From an uncultured Bacteroidales bacterium (GTDB lineage Bacteria > Bacteroidota > Bacteroidia > Bacteroidales > FEN-979): 54,280 nucleotides of DNA. The translations under genes were made by a program, and so were the position numbers. The stretch covers positions 1-54,280 of the forward strand of contig CAIKNA010000364.1 of assembly GCA_903828645.1 (NCBI GenBank), given 5' to 3'. The notes beneath the pieces were generated by a model. That model worked only from the letters and a program-made list of their open reading frames with translations, made no database searches and was not told where the DNA came from. Below are positions 34,857 to 44,138 of the stretch, piece by piece. Each line of letters begins with the position of its first letter. Position 1 is the stretch's first letter.

Positions 34857-34981
34857 GATTTACGATTGAAGATTTACGATTTTCGATTGACCTGCTGATT
34901 TCGGGTATACCCAATATAATTTCTAAGGATTAATTGTTCTCTGAAATCGTAAATCGTAAATCGTAAATCGTAAATCGCAAA
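34857..34981. repeat. inverted pair of GATTnnn heptad arrays
   Basis: Left arm 34857-34891 has five 7-bp units starting GATT (tac, gaa, tac, ttc, gac). Right arm 34944-34981 has five 7-bp units of AAATCGT, which is GATTTAC repeated on the other strand. About 50 bp separate the arms, which could pair in a long hairpin. It fills the gap upstream of pntAA. Confidence 0.8.
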
Positions 34982-35003
34982 CACTTTCCCTAATCACTGA
35001 TGT

Positions 35004-36131
35004 ATGATTATTGGTATTTTAAAAGAAGAGAGCCCTGAAAATCGTGTTGCCCTCCTGCCAGAATCTGTGGCAACCCTCACGAAAATGATGGTCACTGTTT
35101 ATGTTGAAAAAGAAGCGGGGCTAAGGGCTTTTGCATCTGACGCAGAATATGAAACTGCCGGGGCAAAAATTGCTGTGAAAGAAGATGTAATTGCCCAATC
35201 TGAACTGCTGGTCAAGATCAATCCCCCGACAGATGCCGAATTTGGTCAGATGAAAGAGAAGTCAATTCTCCTTGCGGTTCTCAATCCCTATTTCAACGGC
35301 GAACTCATCAAAAAACTCGCCCTGAAGAATATCACGAGCTTTAGCCTTGACGTTGTTCCCCGCACGAGCCGTGCACAATCGATGGATATCCTGTCATCCA
35401 TGGCTACCGTATCAGGTTACAAAGCTGTGCTGACAGCAGCCAACTCGCTGCCGAAATTCTTCCCGATGTTCATGACTGCAGCCGGGACAATCACACCGGC
35501 CAAGGTTTTGATCCTGGGTGCCGGTGTTGCCGGGTTGCAGGCTCTCGCCACTTCGCGTAAACTTGGAGCTGTGGTCGAGGTTTTCGATGTGCGGGCTGCA
35601 GTAAAAGAGGAGGTTGTAGGGTTGGGAGGAAAATTTGTCGAGGTGGAGGGTGCCGTTGATGACAAATCAGCTGGTGGCTATGCCGTGGAACAAAGCGATG
35701 ATTTTAAGAAAAAACAGGCTGCCGCCGTGCATGACCATGCCGTCAAATCTGATGTTGTCATCTGTACAGCCCAAATCCCGGGAAAAAGGGCTCCTGTACT
35801 GTTAAAAAAGGAGAGTGTTGAAGCCATGAAACCCGGTTCGGTCATCATCGACCTGGCAGCATCTACCGGCGGGAACTGCGAACTGACCAAAAATGATGAA
35901 ACCATCCTGTTTCATGGTGTGAAAATAATCGGCAATTCATCATTTCCTGTTGACCTGCCTTCCGATGCAAGCAAAATGTTCGGCAAGAACGTGATCAACT
36001 TTCTGAAACTTATGATCAGCGCCAAAGGCGAATTCAACCTCAACTGGCAGGATGACATTGTAAAAGGCACCTGTGTTACCCACGATCATGAGATCGTTCA
36101 TGAACGTGTGAAGGCAATGATAACTGCATAA
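35004..36131 (+). CDS. pntAA: NAD(P) transhydrogenase subunit alpha part 1
   Basis: This is the NAD(H)-binding domain (dI) of the proton-translocating transhydrogenase, which makes NADPH from NADH at the expense of the proton gradient. MIIGILKEESPENRVALLPESV at the start and the Rossmann segment ILGAGVAGLQALATSRKLGAVVEVFDVR near residues 169-195 are typical. At 375 residues it ends before the membrane part, so the alpha subunit is split over two genes. An 11-bp gap leads to pntAB. Confidence 0.95.
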   Translation: MIIGILKEESPENRVALLPESVATLTKMMVTVYVEKEAGLRAFASDAEYETAGAKIAVKEDVIAQSELLVKINPPTDAEFGQMKEKSILLAVLNPYFNGELIKKLALKNITSFSLDVVPRTSRAQSMDILSSMATVSGYKAVLTAANSLPKFFPMFMTAAGTITPAKVLILGAGVAGLQALATSRKLGAVVEVFDVRAAVKEEVVGLGGKFVEVEGAVDDKSAGGYAVEQSDDFKKKQAAAVHDHAVKSDVVICTAQIPGKRAPVLLKKESVEAMKPGSVIIDLAASTGGNCELTKNDETILFHGVKIIGNSSFPVDLPSDASKMFGKNVINFLKLMISAKGEFNLNWQDDIVKGTCVTHDHEIVHERVKAMITA

Positions 36132-36142
36132 ATAACAGAACT

Positions 36143-36454
36143 ATGAATGATATTTTAAAATTTTTCTTTGAGTACAGGGAGGCGATTTTCATCATTATTT
36201 TATCCATTTTCCTTGGAATTGAGGTGATTTCGCATGTTCCATCGGTTTTGCACACCCCGCTGATGTCAGGTGCGAATGCCATTCACGGGGTTGTAATCAT
36301 CGGCGCCATCATTGTAATGGGTCATGCAGGAAATCTGATCTCCATGATCCTGGGATTTATCGCTGTCGTTCTCGGAACGCTGAATGTGGTTGGCGGTTTT
36401 GTTGTGACCGACCGCATGCTCGAGATGTTTAAGAAAAAGAAAAAACAGCTATAA
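36143..36454 (+). CDS. pntAB: NAD(P) transhydrogenase subunit alpha part 2
   Basis: This 103-residue membrane protein is the alpha-chain transmembrane part (dII) of the transhydrogenase. Its three to four hydrophobic helices include the conserved HTPLMSGANAIHGVV loop near residues 35-50. It lies between pntAA and pntB, with gaps of 11 and 9 bp, in a three-gene operon. Confidence 0.93.
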   Translation: MNDILKFFFEYREAIFIIILSIFLGIEVISHVPSVLHTPLMSGANAIHGVVIIGAIIVMGHAGNLISMILGFIAVVLGTLNVVGGFVVTDRMLEMFKKKKKQL

Positions 36455-36463
36455 GAAGGAACC

Positions 36464-37936
36464 ATGGAAACGATACAAACCCTCACCAGAAACTATAATT
36501 TTTCCGAATACCTTTCGATCCTGGAGGTGTCATATATCCTCGCTTCAGTACTTTTCATCCTTGGACTGAAAAAGCTTGGACATCCCGAAACCGCCCGCAG
36601 TGGGAATCTTTGGGCAGCGGCAGGGATGGGGCTTGCCATCCTCTTCACGATCCTGTTTCATAAGACAAAAATGGATGATGGTTCATACCAGGGCATTCAC
36701 AACATCGGCTGGATTGCCGGCGCACTGGTTATCGGGTCGGTGGTTGGCTGGATGGCTGCCAAAAAGGTAAAAATGACCGCAATGCCGCAAATGGTCTCTC
36801 TTTTCAACGGAATGGGCGGTGCATGTGCGGCCCTCATTTCCATGATGGAATTTCCGAGAATGCAAACCCAGCTGGCTGATCAGCATTTTACCACCATGTT
36901 GAACGGAGAAGCGCTTGCCATCTTGCTGGGACTGATGATCGGTGGTGTCTCTTTTGCCGGCAGCATGATAGCGTTTGGTAAACTTGACGAACGGATCGGT
37001 GATGTGAAGAGTCCGGTTCTGCGCTACATAAACCTCTCATTTTTATTTATATTATTTGCCTTCGTGGTGTTCATCATGTTTAAAACACCGGTTGCCGGTG
37101 AAAACTGGATGATTTACACCCTGGCCGCACTTGCACTGGTTTACGGTGTCACCTTCGTAATGCCCATCGGCGGCGCTGACATGCCTGTGGTCATCTCGCT
37201 GTTAAATTCTTTTACGGGGGTAGCTGCTGCCATGGGCGGTTTTCTTTACAGCAACCAGGCGATGCTCACTGGTGGCATTTTGGTCGGATCATCGGGAACC
37301 ATCCTCACCATACTCATGTGTAAAGCCATGAACCGGTCGTTGCTGAATGTTATCATTGGCGCTTTTGGCGGAAGCTCGGCAGCCGCTGCTGATACAGGTG
37401 ATAAAACCGTGAAGGAGATTTCACTGAGCGATGCCGCGGTCCTGCTCAGCTATTCACAAAAAGTCCTGGTTGTTCCCGGCTATGGTCTGGCAGTTGCCCA
37501 GGCACAGCATCTTTGCCATGAACTGGAAAACCTGCTTGCCTCCAAGGGGGTCGAGCTGAAATACGGCATTCATCCTGTTGCAGGCCGCATGCCGGGGCAC
37601 ATGAATGTCCTGCTGGCCGAAGCAGATGTGGCCTATGAAAAATTGCAGGAGATGGAGGATGCAAACAATGAAATGAACAATACCGATGTGGTGATTGTGG
37701 TTGGTGCCAACGATGTCGTAAACCCCGCTGCAGAGGAAGATCCTTCAAGCCCAATCTACGGAATGCCTGTAATCAAAGTGTGGGAAGCCAGGAACACAAT
37801 CATCATGAAACGGAGCATGGCGAAGGGATATGCTGCAATCGAGAACAACCTTTTCTTTATGCCCAAATCGCGGATGCTCTTTGGTGATGCCAAGGCGACC
37901 CTGCAAAAGCTTGTTGGTGAAATTAAAAACTTATAG
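36464..37936 (+). CDS. pntB: NAD(P) transhydrogenase subunit beta
   Basis: The 490-residue beta subunit has about nine transmembrane helices followed by the NADP(H)-binding domain III, which starts near residue 310 with VLVVPGYGLAVAQAQH; the RMPGHMNVLLAEA and VGANDVVNPAAEEDP motifs follow. With pntAA and pntAB it completes the enzyme. An intrinsic terminator lies 22 bp after its stop, so the operon ends here. Confidence 0.96.
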   Translation: METIQTLTRNYNFSEYLSILEVSYILASVLFILGLKKLGHPETARSGNLWAAAGMGLAILFTILFHKTKMDDGSYQGIHNIGWIAGALVIGSVVGWMAAKKVKMTAMPQMVSLFNGMGGACAALISMMEFPRMQTQLADQHFTTMLNGEALAILLGLMIGGVSFAGSMIAFGKLDERIGDVKSPVLRYINLSFLFILFAFVVFIMFKTPVAGENWMIYTLAALALVYGVTFVMPIGGADMPVVISLLNSFTGVAAAMGGFLYSNQAMLTGGILVGSSGTILTILMCKAMNRSLLNVIIGAFGGSSAAAADTGDKTVKEISLSDAAVLLSYSQKVLVVPGYGLAVAQAQHLCHELENLLASKGVELKYGIHPVAGRMPGHMNVLLAEADVAYEKLQEMEDANNEMNNTDVVIVVGANDVVNPAAEEDPSSPIYGMPVIKVWEARNTIIMKRSMAKGYAAIENNLFFMPKSRMLFGDAKATLQKLVGEIKNL

Positions 37937-37958
37937 ACATTTCTGCGTGGATCCATGC

Positions 37959-37993
37959 AATAAAAAAGCCCCGTATGCCGGGGCTTTTTTATT
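37959..37993. terminator. intrinsic terminator after pntB
   Basis: A perfect 15-bp stem (AATAAAAAAGCCCCG at 37959-37973 with its complement at 37979-37993) encloses a 5-nt loop. The A- and T-tracts make it usable from both directions, serving pntB and the convergent lipoprotein gene. Confidence 0.92.
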
Positions 37994-38009
37994 TTGTTCT
38001 GGTTGGAGA

Positions 38010-38303
38010 TTATTTGCCTTTTTTTGCAGGCTTTGCAGGTTTTGCAGGTTTTGCAGATTTGAATAATTTCGGGAATTTCTTCACGGAATCAGCATGAGCA
38101 ACAGAATCGGCAATCATTTTCTCCTGTTGAACTTTTGCAATTGAATCGGCGATTCTCTGCTGTTCAGCCTGAACCATTGCCAATGAGTCAGCAACGCGGA
38201 TAGAGTCAGCAATTCTGGTTTCTTCGATCTGTTTTGCGCTTGGGCCACAGGAGTACATGAAAGCTACTACTCCGATCAGTAATAAAGTTGCAAGTTTTTT
38301 CAT
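38010..38303 (-). CDS. small lipoprotein with coiled-coil repeats and KPA tail
   Basis: The 97-residue protein has a lipoprotein signal peptide ending in a lipobox-like FMYSC, with Cys19 as the probable lipidated residue. The middle is a predicted helical coil with repeats of the type R-IADSI / VADSL / RIADSIAKV. The tail is a run of KPA triplets ending KKGK. The DNA for this tail is a 9-bp tandem repeat near 38022-38058. It is likely an envelope lipoprotein whose basic tail could touch peptidoglycan or nucleic acid; no family function is known. It has its own consensus promoter. Confidence 0.8.
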   Translation of the reverse strand: MKKLATLLLIGVVAFMYSCGPSAKQIEETRIADSIRVADSLAMVQAEQQRIADSIAKVQQEKMIADSVAHADSVKKFPKLFKSAKPAKPAKPAKKGK

Positions 38304-38331
38304 TGTCTATTGATTTTTTATAATTAGTTTG

Positions 38332-38364
38332 CAAAGATAAGCCAATGTGCTGCCTCGTTCCAAA
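38332..38364 (-). promoter_or_regulatory. Bacteroidetes-type promoter of the small lipoprotein gene
   Basis: On the minus strand TTTG (plus-strand CAAA at 38361-38364), a 21-bp spacer and TATCTTTG (plus-strand CAAAGATA at 38332-38339) match the consensus. Transcription would begin near 38325, about 22 nt before the start codon. Confidence 0.72.
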
Positions 38365-38441
38365 TATTTTAACCATTATTATTTAACATTTTTTAACATT
38401 TGCTCTATCACGTTGAATATCAACCAGAATAATTTTATCTT

Positions 38442-38472
38442 TTTGGGGCCGACTGGATTTACGTTATCTTTG
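38442..38472 (+). promoter_or_regulatory. Bacteroidetes-type promoter abutting the rarA start codon
   Basis: TTTG at 38442-38445, a 19-bp spacer and TATCTTTG at 38465-38472 match the consensus perfectly. The predicted transcript start (about 7 nt downstream, near 38479) coincides with the ATG at 38477, which leaves almost no leader. Confidence 0.7.
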
Positions 38473-38476
38473 CTCC

Positions 38477-39745
38477 ATGTTAATTCCATTGGCTGAGCAG
38501 TTACGTCCGGATTCGCTGGAAAATTACCTGGGACAGGAACATTTGATTGGCAGGGGGGCTATCCTGCAGCGGGCCATTGAGTCGGGCAATGTTCCTTCCA
38601 TGATCCTCTGGGGTTCACCCGGGATTGGGAAAACCACGCTGGCCCATATCATTTCGAAACAACTGAAAAGGACTTTTTACACCCTTAGCGCTGTAAGTTC
38701 AGGAGTAAAGGAAGTTCGTGAAGTCATTTCAAAAGCCCTGGAAGCAAGCGACAGCCCGTTCCTGTTCATTGATGAAATTCACCGGTTCAGCAAGTCGCAG
38801 CAGGATGCCCTGCTTGGCGCTGTTGAAAAAGGGGTGGTGACCTTCATAGGCGCCACTACAGAAAATCCTTCGTTTGAAGTTATCTCCCCTCTCCTTTCAA
38901 GATGCCAGATTTATATTTTGAAACCCCTGGAAGAAACTCACTTGCTCAAACTCCTTGAACAGGGACGAGTGCATCTTGAAAACAACCTGAAGACGGATAT
39001 TGAAATTCCCGAACCAGAGGCCATGCTCCGTATTTCAGGCGGGGATGCAAGGAAACTGCTGAATGCACTTGAACTCATTGTCACTACGGAACTCAAACAA
39101 GGCTCGCCGGTAAGAATTACCAATGAAAAAACCATCAGGATCATCCAGCAGAACCTGGCGATGTATGACAAAACAGGTGAGATGCATTACGATATCATCT
39201 CGGCCTTCATCAAATCGATGCGTGGAAGCGATCCGAATGCAGCCGTTTACTGGCTTGCACGCATGATCGCGGCGGGCGAAGATCCGAAATTCATCGCCCG
39301 CCGCATGCTGATCCTTGCCTCAGAAGATATCGGCAATGCCAACCCAAATGCGCTGTTGCTTGCCTCAACCTGTTTTCAGGCCGTGGAGGTGATCGGGTAC
39401 CCTGAATGCGACCTGATCCTCTCGCAAACGGCTATCTACCTTGCCTGTTCTGTCAAAAGCAATGCATCCTACCTTGCCATCCGGAATGCCCAGAAAACCT
39501 TCAGGGAGGCCGGTGACCTTCCTGTTCCTTTGCATATACGGAATGCCCCAACCAACCTGATGAAGAAAATCGGGTATGGAAAGGATTACAAATATGCTCA
39601 CGATTTTGACAACAATTTTATTGATCAGGAGTTCCTGCCTGAGAAGATCAAAGGGGTAAAGTTTTATGACCCGCAGAATAACCCACGGGAGAATGAAATC
39701 AGGATGAAGCTGAAAACGATGTGGAAGGATAAGTACAAATATTAA
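38477..39745 (+). CDS. rarA: replication-associated recombination protein A (RarA/MgsA)
   Basis: This AAA+ ATPase of the clamp-loader-like group acts at stalled replication forks. Walker A GSPGIGKTT lies at 46-54 and Walker B LFIDEIHRF near 95-103. The sensor segment GATTENPSFEV and the C-terminal tetramerisation region (SEDIGNANP) match the family. At 422 residues it has the usual length. The start is at or just before the predicted transcript start, so translation may be leaderless or may use a later codon. Confidence 0.95.
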   Translation: MLIPLAEQLRPDSLENYLGQEHLIGRGAILQRAIESGNVPSMILWGSPGIGKTTLAHIISKQLKRTFYTLSAVSSGVKEVREVISKALEASDSPFLFIDEIHRFSKSQQDALLGAVEKGVVTFIGATTENPSFEVISPLLSRCQIYILKPLEETHLLKLLEQGRVHLENNLKTDIEIPEPEAMLRISGGDARKLLNALELIVTTELKQGSPVRITNEKTIRIIQQNLAMYDKTGEMHYDIISAFIKSMRGSDPNAAVYWLARMIAAGEDPKFIARRMLILASEDIGNANPNALLLASTCFQAVEVIGYPECDLILSQTAIYLACSVKSNASYLAIRNAQKTFREAGDLPVPLHIRNAPTNLMKKIGYGKDYKYAHDFDNNFIDQEFLPEKIKGVKFYDPQNNPRENEIRMKLKTMWKDKYKY

Positions 39746-39787
39746 ATGCAGAAATGCAAGAATGCAGGAATGCAGGAATGCAAAAAT
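39746..39787 (+). repeat. GAATGCAn octad array
   Basis: About five units of 8-9 bp built on GAATGCAG or GAATGCAA fill the gap between the rarA stop and kdsA. It is a single-arm member of the family of short phased arrays in this window. Confidence 0.65.
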
Positions 39788-39811
39788 ATTTAGTTTGTTG
39801 AAAAATATAAA

Positions 39812-40627
39812 ATGAAAGAAAAATTCTTTTCTGAATTGAAGAGTGACAAGCTTCAGAATTTTTTCCTGATTGCCGGCCCGTGTGTGGTTGAAAATGAGGA
39901 GATGCCGATGGAGATCGCCAGGCACATCAAGAAGATAACCGACCGGCTGCGCATCCCCTTTATTTTTAAAGCCTCGTACCTGAAAGCTAACCGGTCGCGG
40001 GGAGATTCGTTTACCGGGATCGGCCACGAAAATGCTCTGTGTCTGATCGGGCAGGTTGGCAAAGAACTCGGGATCCCGGTATTAACCGACATCCATAATG
40101 AAGCACATGCAGCCATGGCCGCGGCCTATGTCGACATCCTTCAAATCCCCGCCTTCCTTTGCCGCCAGACCGAACTGCTTGTTGCTGCCGGGAAAACCGG
40201 TAAGGTTGTAAATATAAAAAAAGGTCAGTTTGCATCTGCCGAATCGATGAAATTCGCCGTTCAGAAGGTTATGCAAACAGGCAATTCAAAAGTAATGCTG
40301 ACCGAAAGGGGCACCACTTTCGGCTACAACGACCTCGTTGTCGATTTCAGGAACATCCCTGAAATGCAGACAAACGGGGTTCCTGTTGTCGTTGATGTTA
40401 CCCATTCGCTGCAGCAGCCCAACCAGGCCTCCGGCATTACGGGCGGGAGACCAGGCCTGATCGAAACCATTGCCAGGGCAGCAATTGCGGTAGGTGCCGA
40501 TGGCATTTTCATCGAAACCCACCCTGATCCTGAAAATGCAAAATCCGATGGTGCCAATATGTTGCGCATTGACTACCTGGAAGACCTGCTTGAGAAACTG
40601 GTCAGAATAAGAAAAGCGAGTTACTGA
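39812..40627 (+). CDS. kdsA: 3-deoxy-8-phosphooctulonate synthase
   Basis: The enzyme condenses PEP with arabinose 5-phosphate to Kdo-8-phosphate for the lipopolysaccharide core. The 271-residue TIM-barrel shows IAGPCVVENEEM, FKASYLKANRSRGDSFTG, VLTDIHNE, IPAFLCRQTELL, NIKKGQFASAESM and FIETHPDPENAKSDG, all standard KdsA motifs. Its 3' end overlaps the convergent DUF4831 gene by 7 bp. Confidence 0.96.
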   Translation: MKEKFFSELKSDKLQNFFLIAGPCVVENEEMPMEIARHIKKITDRLRIPFIFKASYLKANRSRGDSFTGIGHENALCLIGQVGKELGIPVLTDIHNEAHAAMAAAYVDILQIPAFLCRQTELLVAAGKTGKVVNIKKGQFASAESMKFAVQKVMQTGNSKVMLTERGTTFGYNDLVVDFRNIPEMQTNGVPVVVDVTHSLQQPNQASGITGGRPGLIETIARAAIAVGADGIFIETHPDPENAKSDGANMLRIDYLEDLLEKLVRIRKASY

Positions 40628-41802
40628 ACTTCCAACCCTTTGATACCACCGGTTTCCTTATGAAACATCACCTTCCATTTGCTGGCAGGCAGGTTGGTCA
40701 CAACCCCCAATTGGGACACCAGGCACTGGGTCTCCTCCTGGGTATTTTCATCAAGTTTTACTGAAACACGCGCCAGTTCAGGGATACGGTACGAAAATCC
40801 CTGGACTTTTGATTTTTTTTCTGCTTTTTTTAGGTAATTCGCAACGGTATTGGTATTTCCAACACGCTGGATTTTAATGGTGACCACTTTCCCTCCCTGT
40901 TCATCCAGATCAATCACCCCTTTGGATTTCAGAAATTTAAAGATCGGAATTTCCGTATTGATCTGGTTGGGAACAGGGATATATTTATAGCTGAATGTCA
41001 GGTTCTTGTGAATGCTGATTCCGGTAAAAAGCTTCAGGTACTCTTTTTCCATCCGGTTCAACTGGTCGTCCATGTATTCCAGCGTCTCCTTGTTATAGTT
41101 AACCTCCTGGGTCCCGCTGATAAGGTTGAACCGGTTGTCCTTGATTTTAGAAATGTAGTCGGCCGCCTCCTTGGCTTTTTGCTCCGGCGACTTTTCTACC
41201 ATGGTGCGTTTGTAATATTGGCGCTCGACCGTCATGGTATCGATGTTGATTTTCCTGATGATGGTGTCTACTTTCTCGAAAACACTCACATCGGCCGAAT
41301 ATTTAAACAGCTCGCCAAATGCATCTTTATCAGCATCGGCTCTCGATTCATCCGTTTTTGCCAAACGGACCATATTTCTTGTTGTATCAATGTCTGCAGG
41401 AATTGTTCCAATAATTACCCCGGCATCGCTCAGTGAGAGCATGCCTGCCTTCTCCCCTTTCGAAATTTTATCGCCCAACTCTACAAAATAGTATTGATCA
41501 GGGTCGGGTTCGGGGTAGGTAGTAATAATGATGTCGCTGATCCTGTAATCAATGGAATTTGAAGGGACCACATTTTTCAATCCAAGGAATCTCAGTGCAA
41601 AATCAGCATAAGGTCCTTTATAATTCTCAATGCGGTCAATTTTCACATCTATTTTCACCACGGTGCGAGGCAATGAATAAAAAACTCCATCCGTGGTTTG
41701 AGGTGCGGCATTGTTATCGATGCGCAACACATTGATCTGTCCAAAGATGGCACAGGCCAATATGAACTGCAACAATATTGCTGTTGCGATGCTCTTTTTC
41801 AT
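40621..41802 (-). CDS. DUF4831 family protein
   Basis: The 393-residue protein begins with a signal peptide (SIATAILLQFILACAIFGQ) from the ATG at 41802; the open frame runs on to 41892 but that part overlaps the glutamine synthetase gene and lacks family features. The DGVFYSLPRTVVKIDV strand near the N terminus, DYRISDIIITTYPEPDPDQYY and the central KEAADYISKIKDNRF-type helix fit DUF4831, a Bacteroidota-specific periplasmic or outer-membrane family with no known function. It starts 10 bp after the glutamine synthetase III stop and may be cotranscribed with it. Confidence 0.82.
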   Translation of the reverse strand: MKKSIATAILLQFILACAIFGQINVLRIDNNAAPQTTDGVFYSLPRTVVKIDVKIDRIENYKGPYADFALRFLGLKNVVPSNSIDYRISDIIITTYPEPDPDQYYFVELGDKISKGEKAGMLSLSDAGVIIGTIPADIDTTRNMVRLAKTDESRADADKDAFGELFKYSADVSVFEKVDTIIRKINIDTMTVERQYYKRTMVEKSPEQKAKEAADYISKIKDNRFNLISGTQEVNYNKETLEYMDDQLNRMEKEYLKLFTGISIHKNLTFSYKYIPVPNQINTEIPIFKFLKSKGVIDLDEQGGKVVTIKIQRVGNTNTVANYLKKAEKKSKVQGFSYRIPELARVSVKLDENTQEETQCLVSQLGVVTNLPASKWKVMFHKETGGIKGLEVQ

Positions 41803-41812
41803 AATCAGTGTT

Positions 41813-44002
41813 TTAACGGGTAAATAATAGTTCTCGGTATTTCGGTAAAGGCCACAGTTCATCATCAACGAGCAACTCCAGCTTATCGGCATGCGACCTT
41901 ATTTTTTCAAAATATGGAAGAACCTTGTAGCAGTATGCGAAAGCCTTTTCTTCTGGTTCATGAATCTGATTGGCCGCTTTCCTGGCATCGACCATCTCAT
42001 TCACGAAGGTTTTGATTTTATCTACATGTTCGGAAATTTCGGTGATGGTCTCCATCTGGTTTTGTGAAAGCTTTCCATAGGTCTTCAGGTCAAGAACTTC
42101 CTTCAGCCCTTTCACATTTTCGATGAGTGTATTCTGGTAACGGATGGCCACCGGGATGATGTGATTCCCTGCAAGATCGCCCAGTACCCGGGATTCGATC
42201 TGGATTTTTTTAGTATAATTTTCCAGCATGATCTCATGACGGGCAATCAGTTCACGCGTTGAAAGAACATTGTTCCTTTCAAACAGGTCGGCCGATTTTT
42301 TCTCAATAAATCCTTTGAGCGCTTCAGGTGTGTTTTTGCGATTGGATAACCCGCGACTGGCTGCCTCCTTCACCCATTCATCAGAATAATTATTTCCTTC
42401 GAACCTGATCTTTTTTGACTCCCGGCTGTATTTCTTAATTACCTGGAAAAGCGCATCCTCCTTCCCTGTTTTTTTCGCAATCAGGGCATCTACTTCAACT
42501 TTGAACTTGCGAAGCTGATCAGCCACGATCAGATTCAGTATGATCATGGGCGGGGCGCATGTTTGTGCTGATCCAACAGCCCGGAATTCAAATTTGTTGC
42601 CCGTGAAGGCAAAAGGCGATGTTCGGTTGCGATCAGTATTATCCAGTAAAATTTCAGGAATCTTTGGCAGGCTTTTCAACATGTCACTGCCAGCCTCAGG
42701 TTTAGCCAGGGTATGTTTATCCGCCTTTTCGATAACTTCAAGCATTTGGGTGAGCTGGGTGCCGATAAAAACAGAAATAATTGCAGGCGGAGCTTCGTTG
42801 GCCCCCAGCCGGTGGTCGTTGCCCGGCGAGGCAATGATCGCCCTGATCAGGTCGGCATGTTCATGAACTGCTTTGAGTATATTGACCAGAAAAGTGAGAA
42901 ACCGAAGATTTTCCTGTCGAGATTTCCCCGGGGAGAGCAGATTTTCATGCGTGTTTGTTGCAAGCGACCAGTTGTTGTGTTTTCCAGAACCATTCACCCC
43001 GCTGAAGGGTTTTTCATGAAGGAGAACGGTAAAATCATGATGCCCGGCAATTTTATCCAGCAGATGCATCATAAGCTGGTTATGATCTATCGAGAGATTG
43101 ACCTCCTCAAATACAGGTGCACATTCAAACTGGTTTGGAGCAACTTCATTGTGCCGCGTTTTAACCGGGATACCCAACCTGTGCGCTTCATATTCAAATT
43201 CCTGCATAAAGGCCAGTACCCGCTGTGGGATCGTTCCAAAATAGTGATCCTCCAACTGCTGGTCCTTTGCAGATGAGTGGCCAAACAAGGTTCTCCCGGT
43301 CAGAACAAGGTCGGGACGGGCCAGGTACAATGCATTGTCAACAAGGAAATACTCCTGCTCCCAACCCAGTGTCGCAAACACCTTGGTGATGTTTTTATCA
43401 AAATACTGGCAAACATCCACGGCAGCTTTATCAATGGAATAAATCGCCTTCAGCAGGGGAGTTTTGAAATCAAGGGACTCGCCGGTGTAGGAGACGAAAA
43501 CCGTCGGAATACACAAGGTTCGATCCATGATAAAGGCCGGGGAGGTGGGATCCCAGGCAGTGTAACCCCTCGCCTCGAAAGTACTCCTGATTCCTCCGCT
43601 CGGGAAACTTGATGCATCGGGTTCCTGCTGGGTAAGCTCGCTACCCCTGAACTTTTCAATTCCCTCTCCTCCCTCAACAGGGTCGACAAATGCATCATGC
43701 TTTTCGGCAGTGGCGCCAGTCAACGGTAAAAACCAATGGGTGTAGTGCGTGGCTCCCTTGCTGATGGCCCAGGCCTTGATGCCGGCAGCTACCTGGTCTG
43801 CTATTTTCCGGTCGATCTTCTCCCCTTTTTCGATGGAGTTCATCACCTGTTTGAATGCCTCCTCGGTGAGGTATTCACGCATTGCAGCATGGTTAAACGT
43901 AAGTTCGCCAAAATATTCGGAAGCCTTCCTGTCAGGATAGCCGACAACATGGCTTGAGCGGGTCATGGAAATTTCGAGGGCTCTGGAACGTAAATTGTTC
44001 AT
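41813..44002 (-). CDS. glnN: glutamine synthetase type III
   Basis: The enzyme makes glutamine from glutamate, ammonia and ATP. Its 729 residues and order are those of the GSIII (GlnN) family of Bacteroidota and cyanobacteria. FNHAAMREYLTEEAF opens the family-specific N-terminal region. The catalytic core shows GWEQEYFLVD, HNEVAPNQFE and SGKHNNWSLATN with substrate and metal ligands. The NDHRLGANEAPPAI segment and a long helical C-terminal extension follow. No PII gene or other nitrogen gene is nearby, and I found no clear -7 box in the 136 bp upstream. Confidence 0.96.
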   Translation of the reverse strand: MNNLRSRALEISMTRSSHVVGYPDRKASEYFGELTFNHAAMREYLTEEAFKQVMNSIEKGEKIDRKIADQVAAGIKAWAISKGATHYTHWFLPLTGATAEKHDAFVDPVEGGEGIEKFRGSELTQQEPDASSFPSGGIRSTFEARGYTAWDPTSPAFIMDRTLCIPTVFVSYTGESLDFKTPLLKAIYSIDKAAVDVCQYFDKNITKVFATLGWEQEYFLVDNALYLARPDLVLTGRTLFGHSSAKDQQLEDHYFGTIPQRVLAFMQEFEYEAHRLGIPVKTRHNEVAPNQFECAPVFEEVNLSIDHNQLMMHLLDKIAGHHDFTVLLHEKPFSGVNGSGKHNNWSLATNTHENLLSPGKSRQENLRFLTFLVNILKAVHEHADLIRAIIASPGNDHRLGANEAPPAIISVFIGTQLTQMLEVIEKADKHTLAKPEAGSDMLKSLPKIPEILLDNTDRNRTSPFAFTGNKFEFRAVGSAQTCAPPMIILNLIVADQLRKFKVEVDALIAKKTGKEDALFQVIKKYSRESKKIRFEGNNYSDEWVKEAASRGLSNRKNTPEALKGFIEKKSADLFERNNVLSTRELIARHEIMLENYTKKIQIESRVLGDLAGNHIIPVAIRYQNTLIENVKGLKEVLDLKTYGKLSQNQMETITEISEHVDKIKTFVNEMVDARKAANQIHEPEEKAFAYCYKVLPYFEKIRSHADKLELLVDDELWPLPKYRELLFTR

Positions 44003-44138
44003 GAATCAAGTATATAAAATAATGGTTACTAATTAAATTGACTTTTCAAAGTTCCTTCATTTTGAAGCTCCCTACTCCCCTCCCCTGAAAATGCAAGAGG
44101 CAGAATCCTTCCCGTTTGGTGATGGGTTCAGGCAGGAA

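Noticed and set aside
34857-34981. Possible CRISPR remnant in the GATTTAC units
   Set aside because: The units are only 7 bp with no spacers; the arrays are direct tandem units in two inverted arms.
41803-41892. Longer N terminus for the DUF4831 protein
   Set aside because: It overlaps the end of the glutamine synthetase gene, and the signal peptide starts at 41802.
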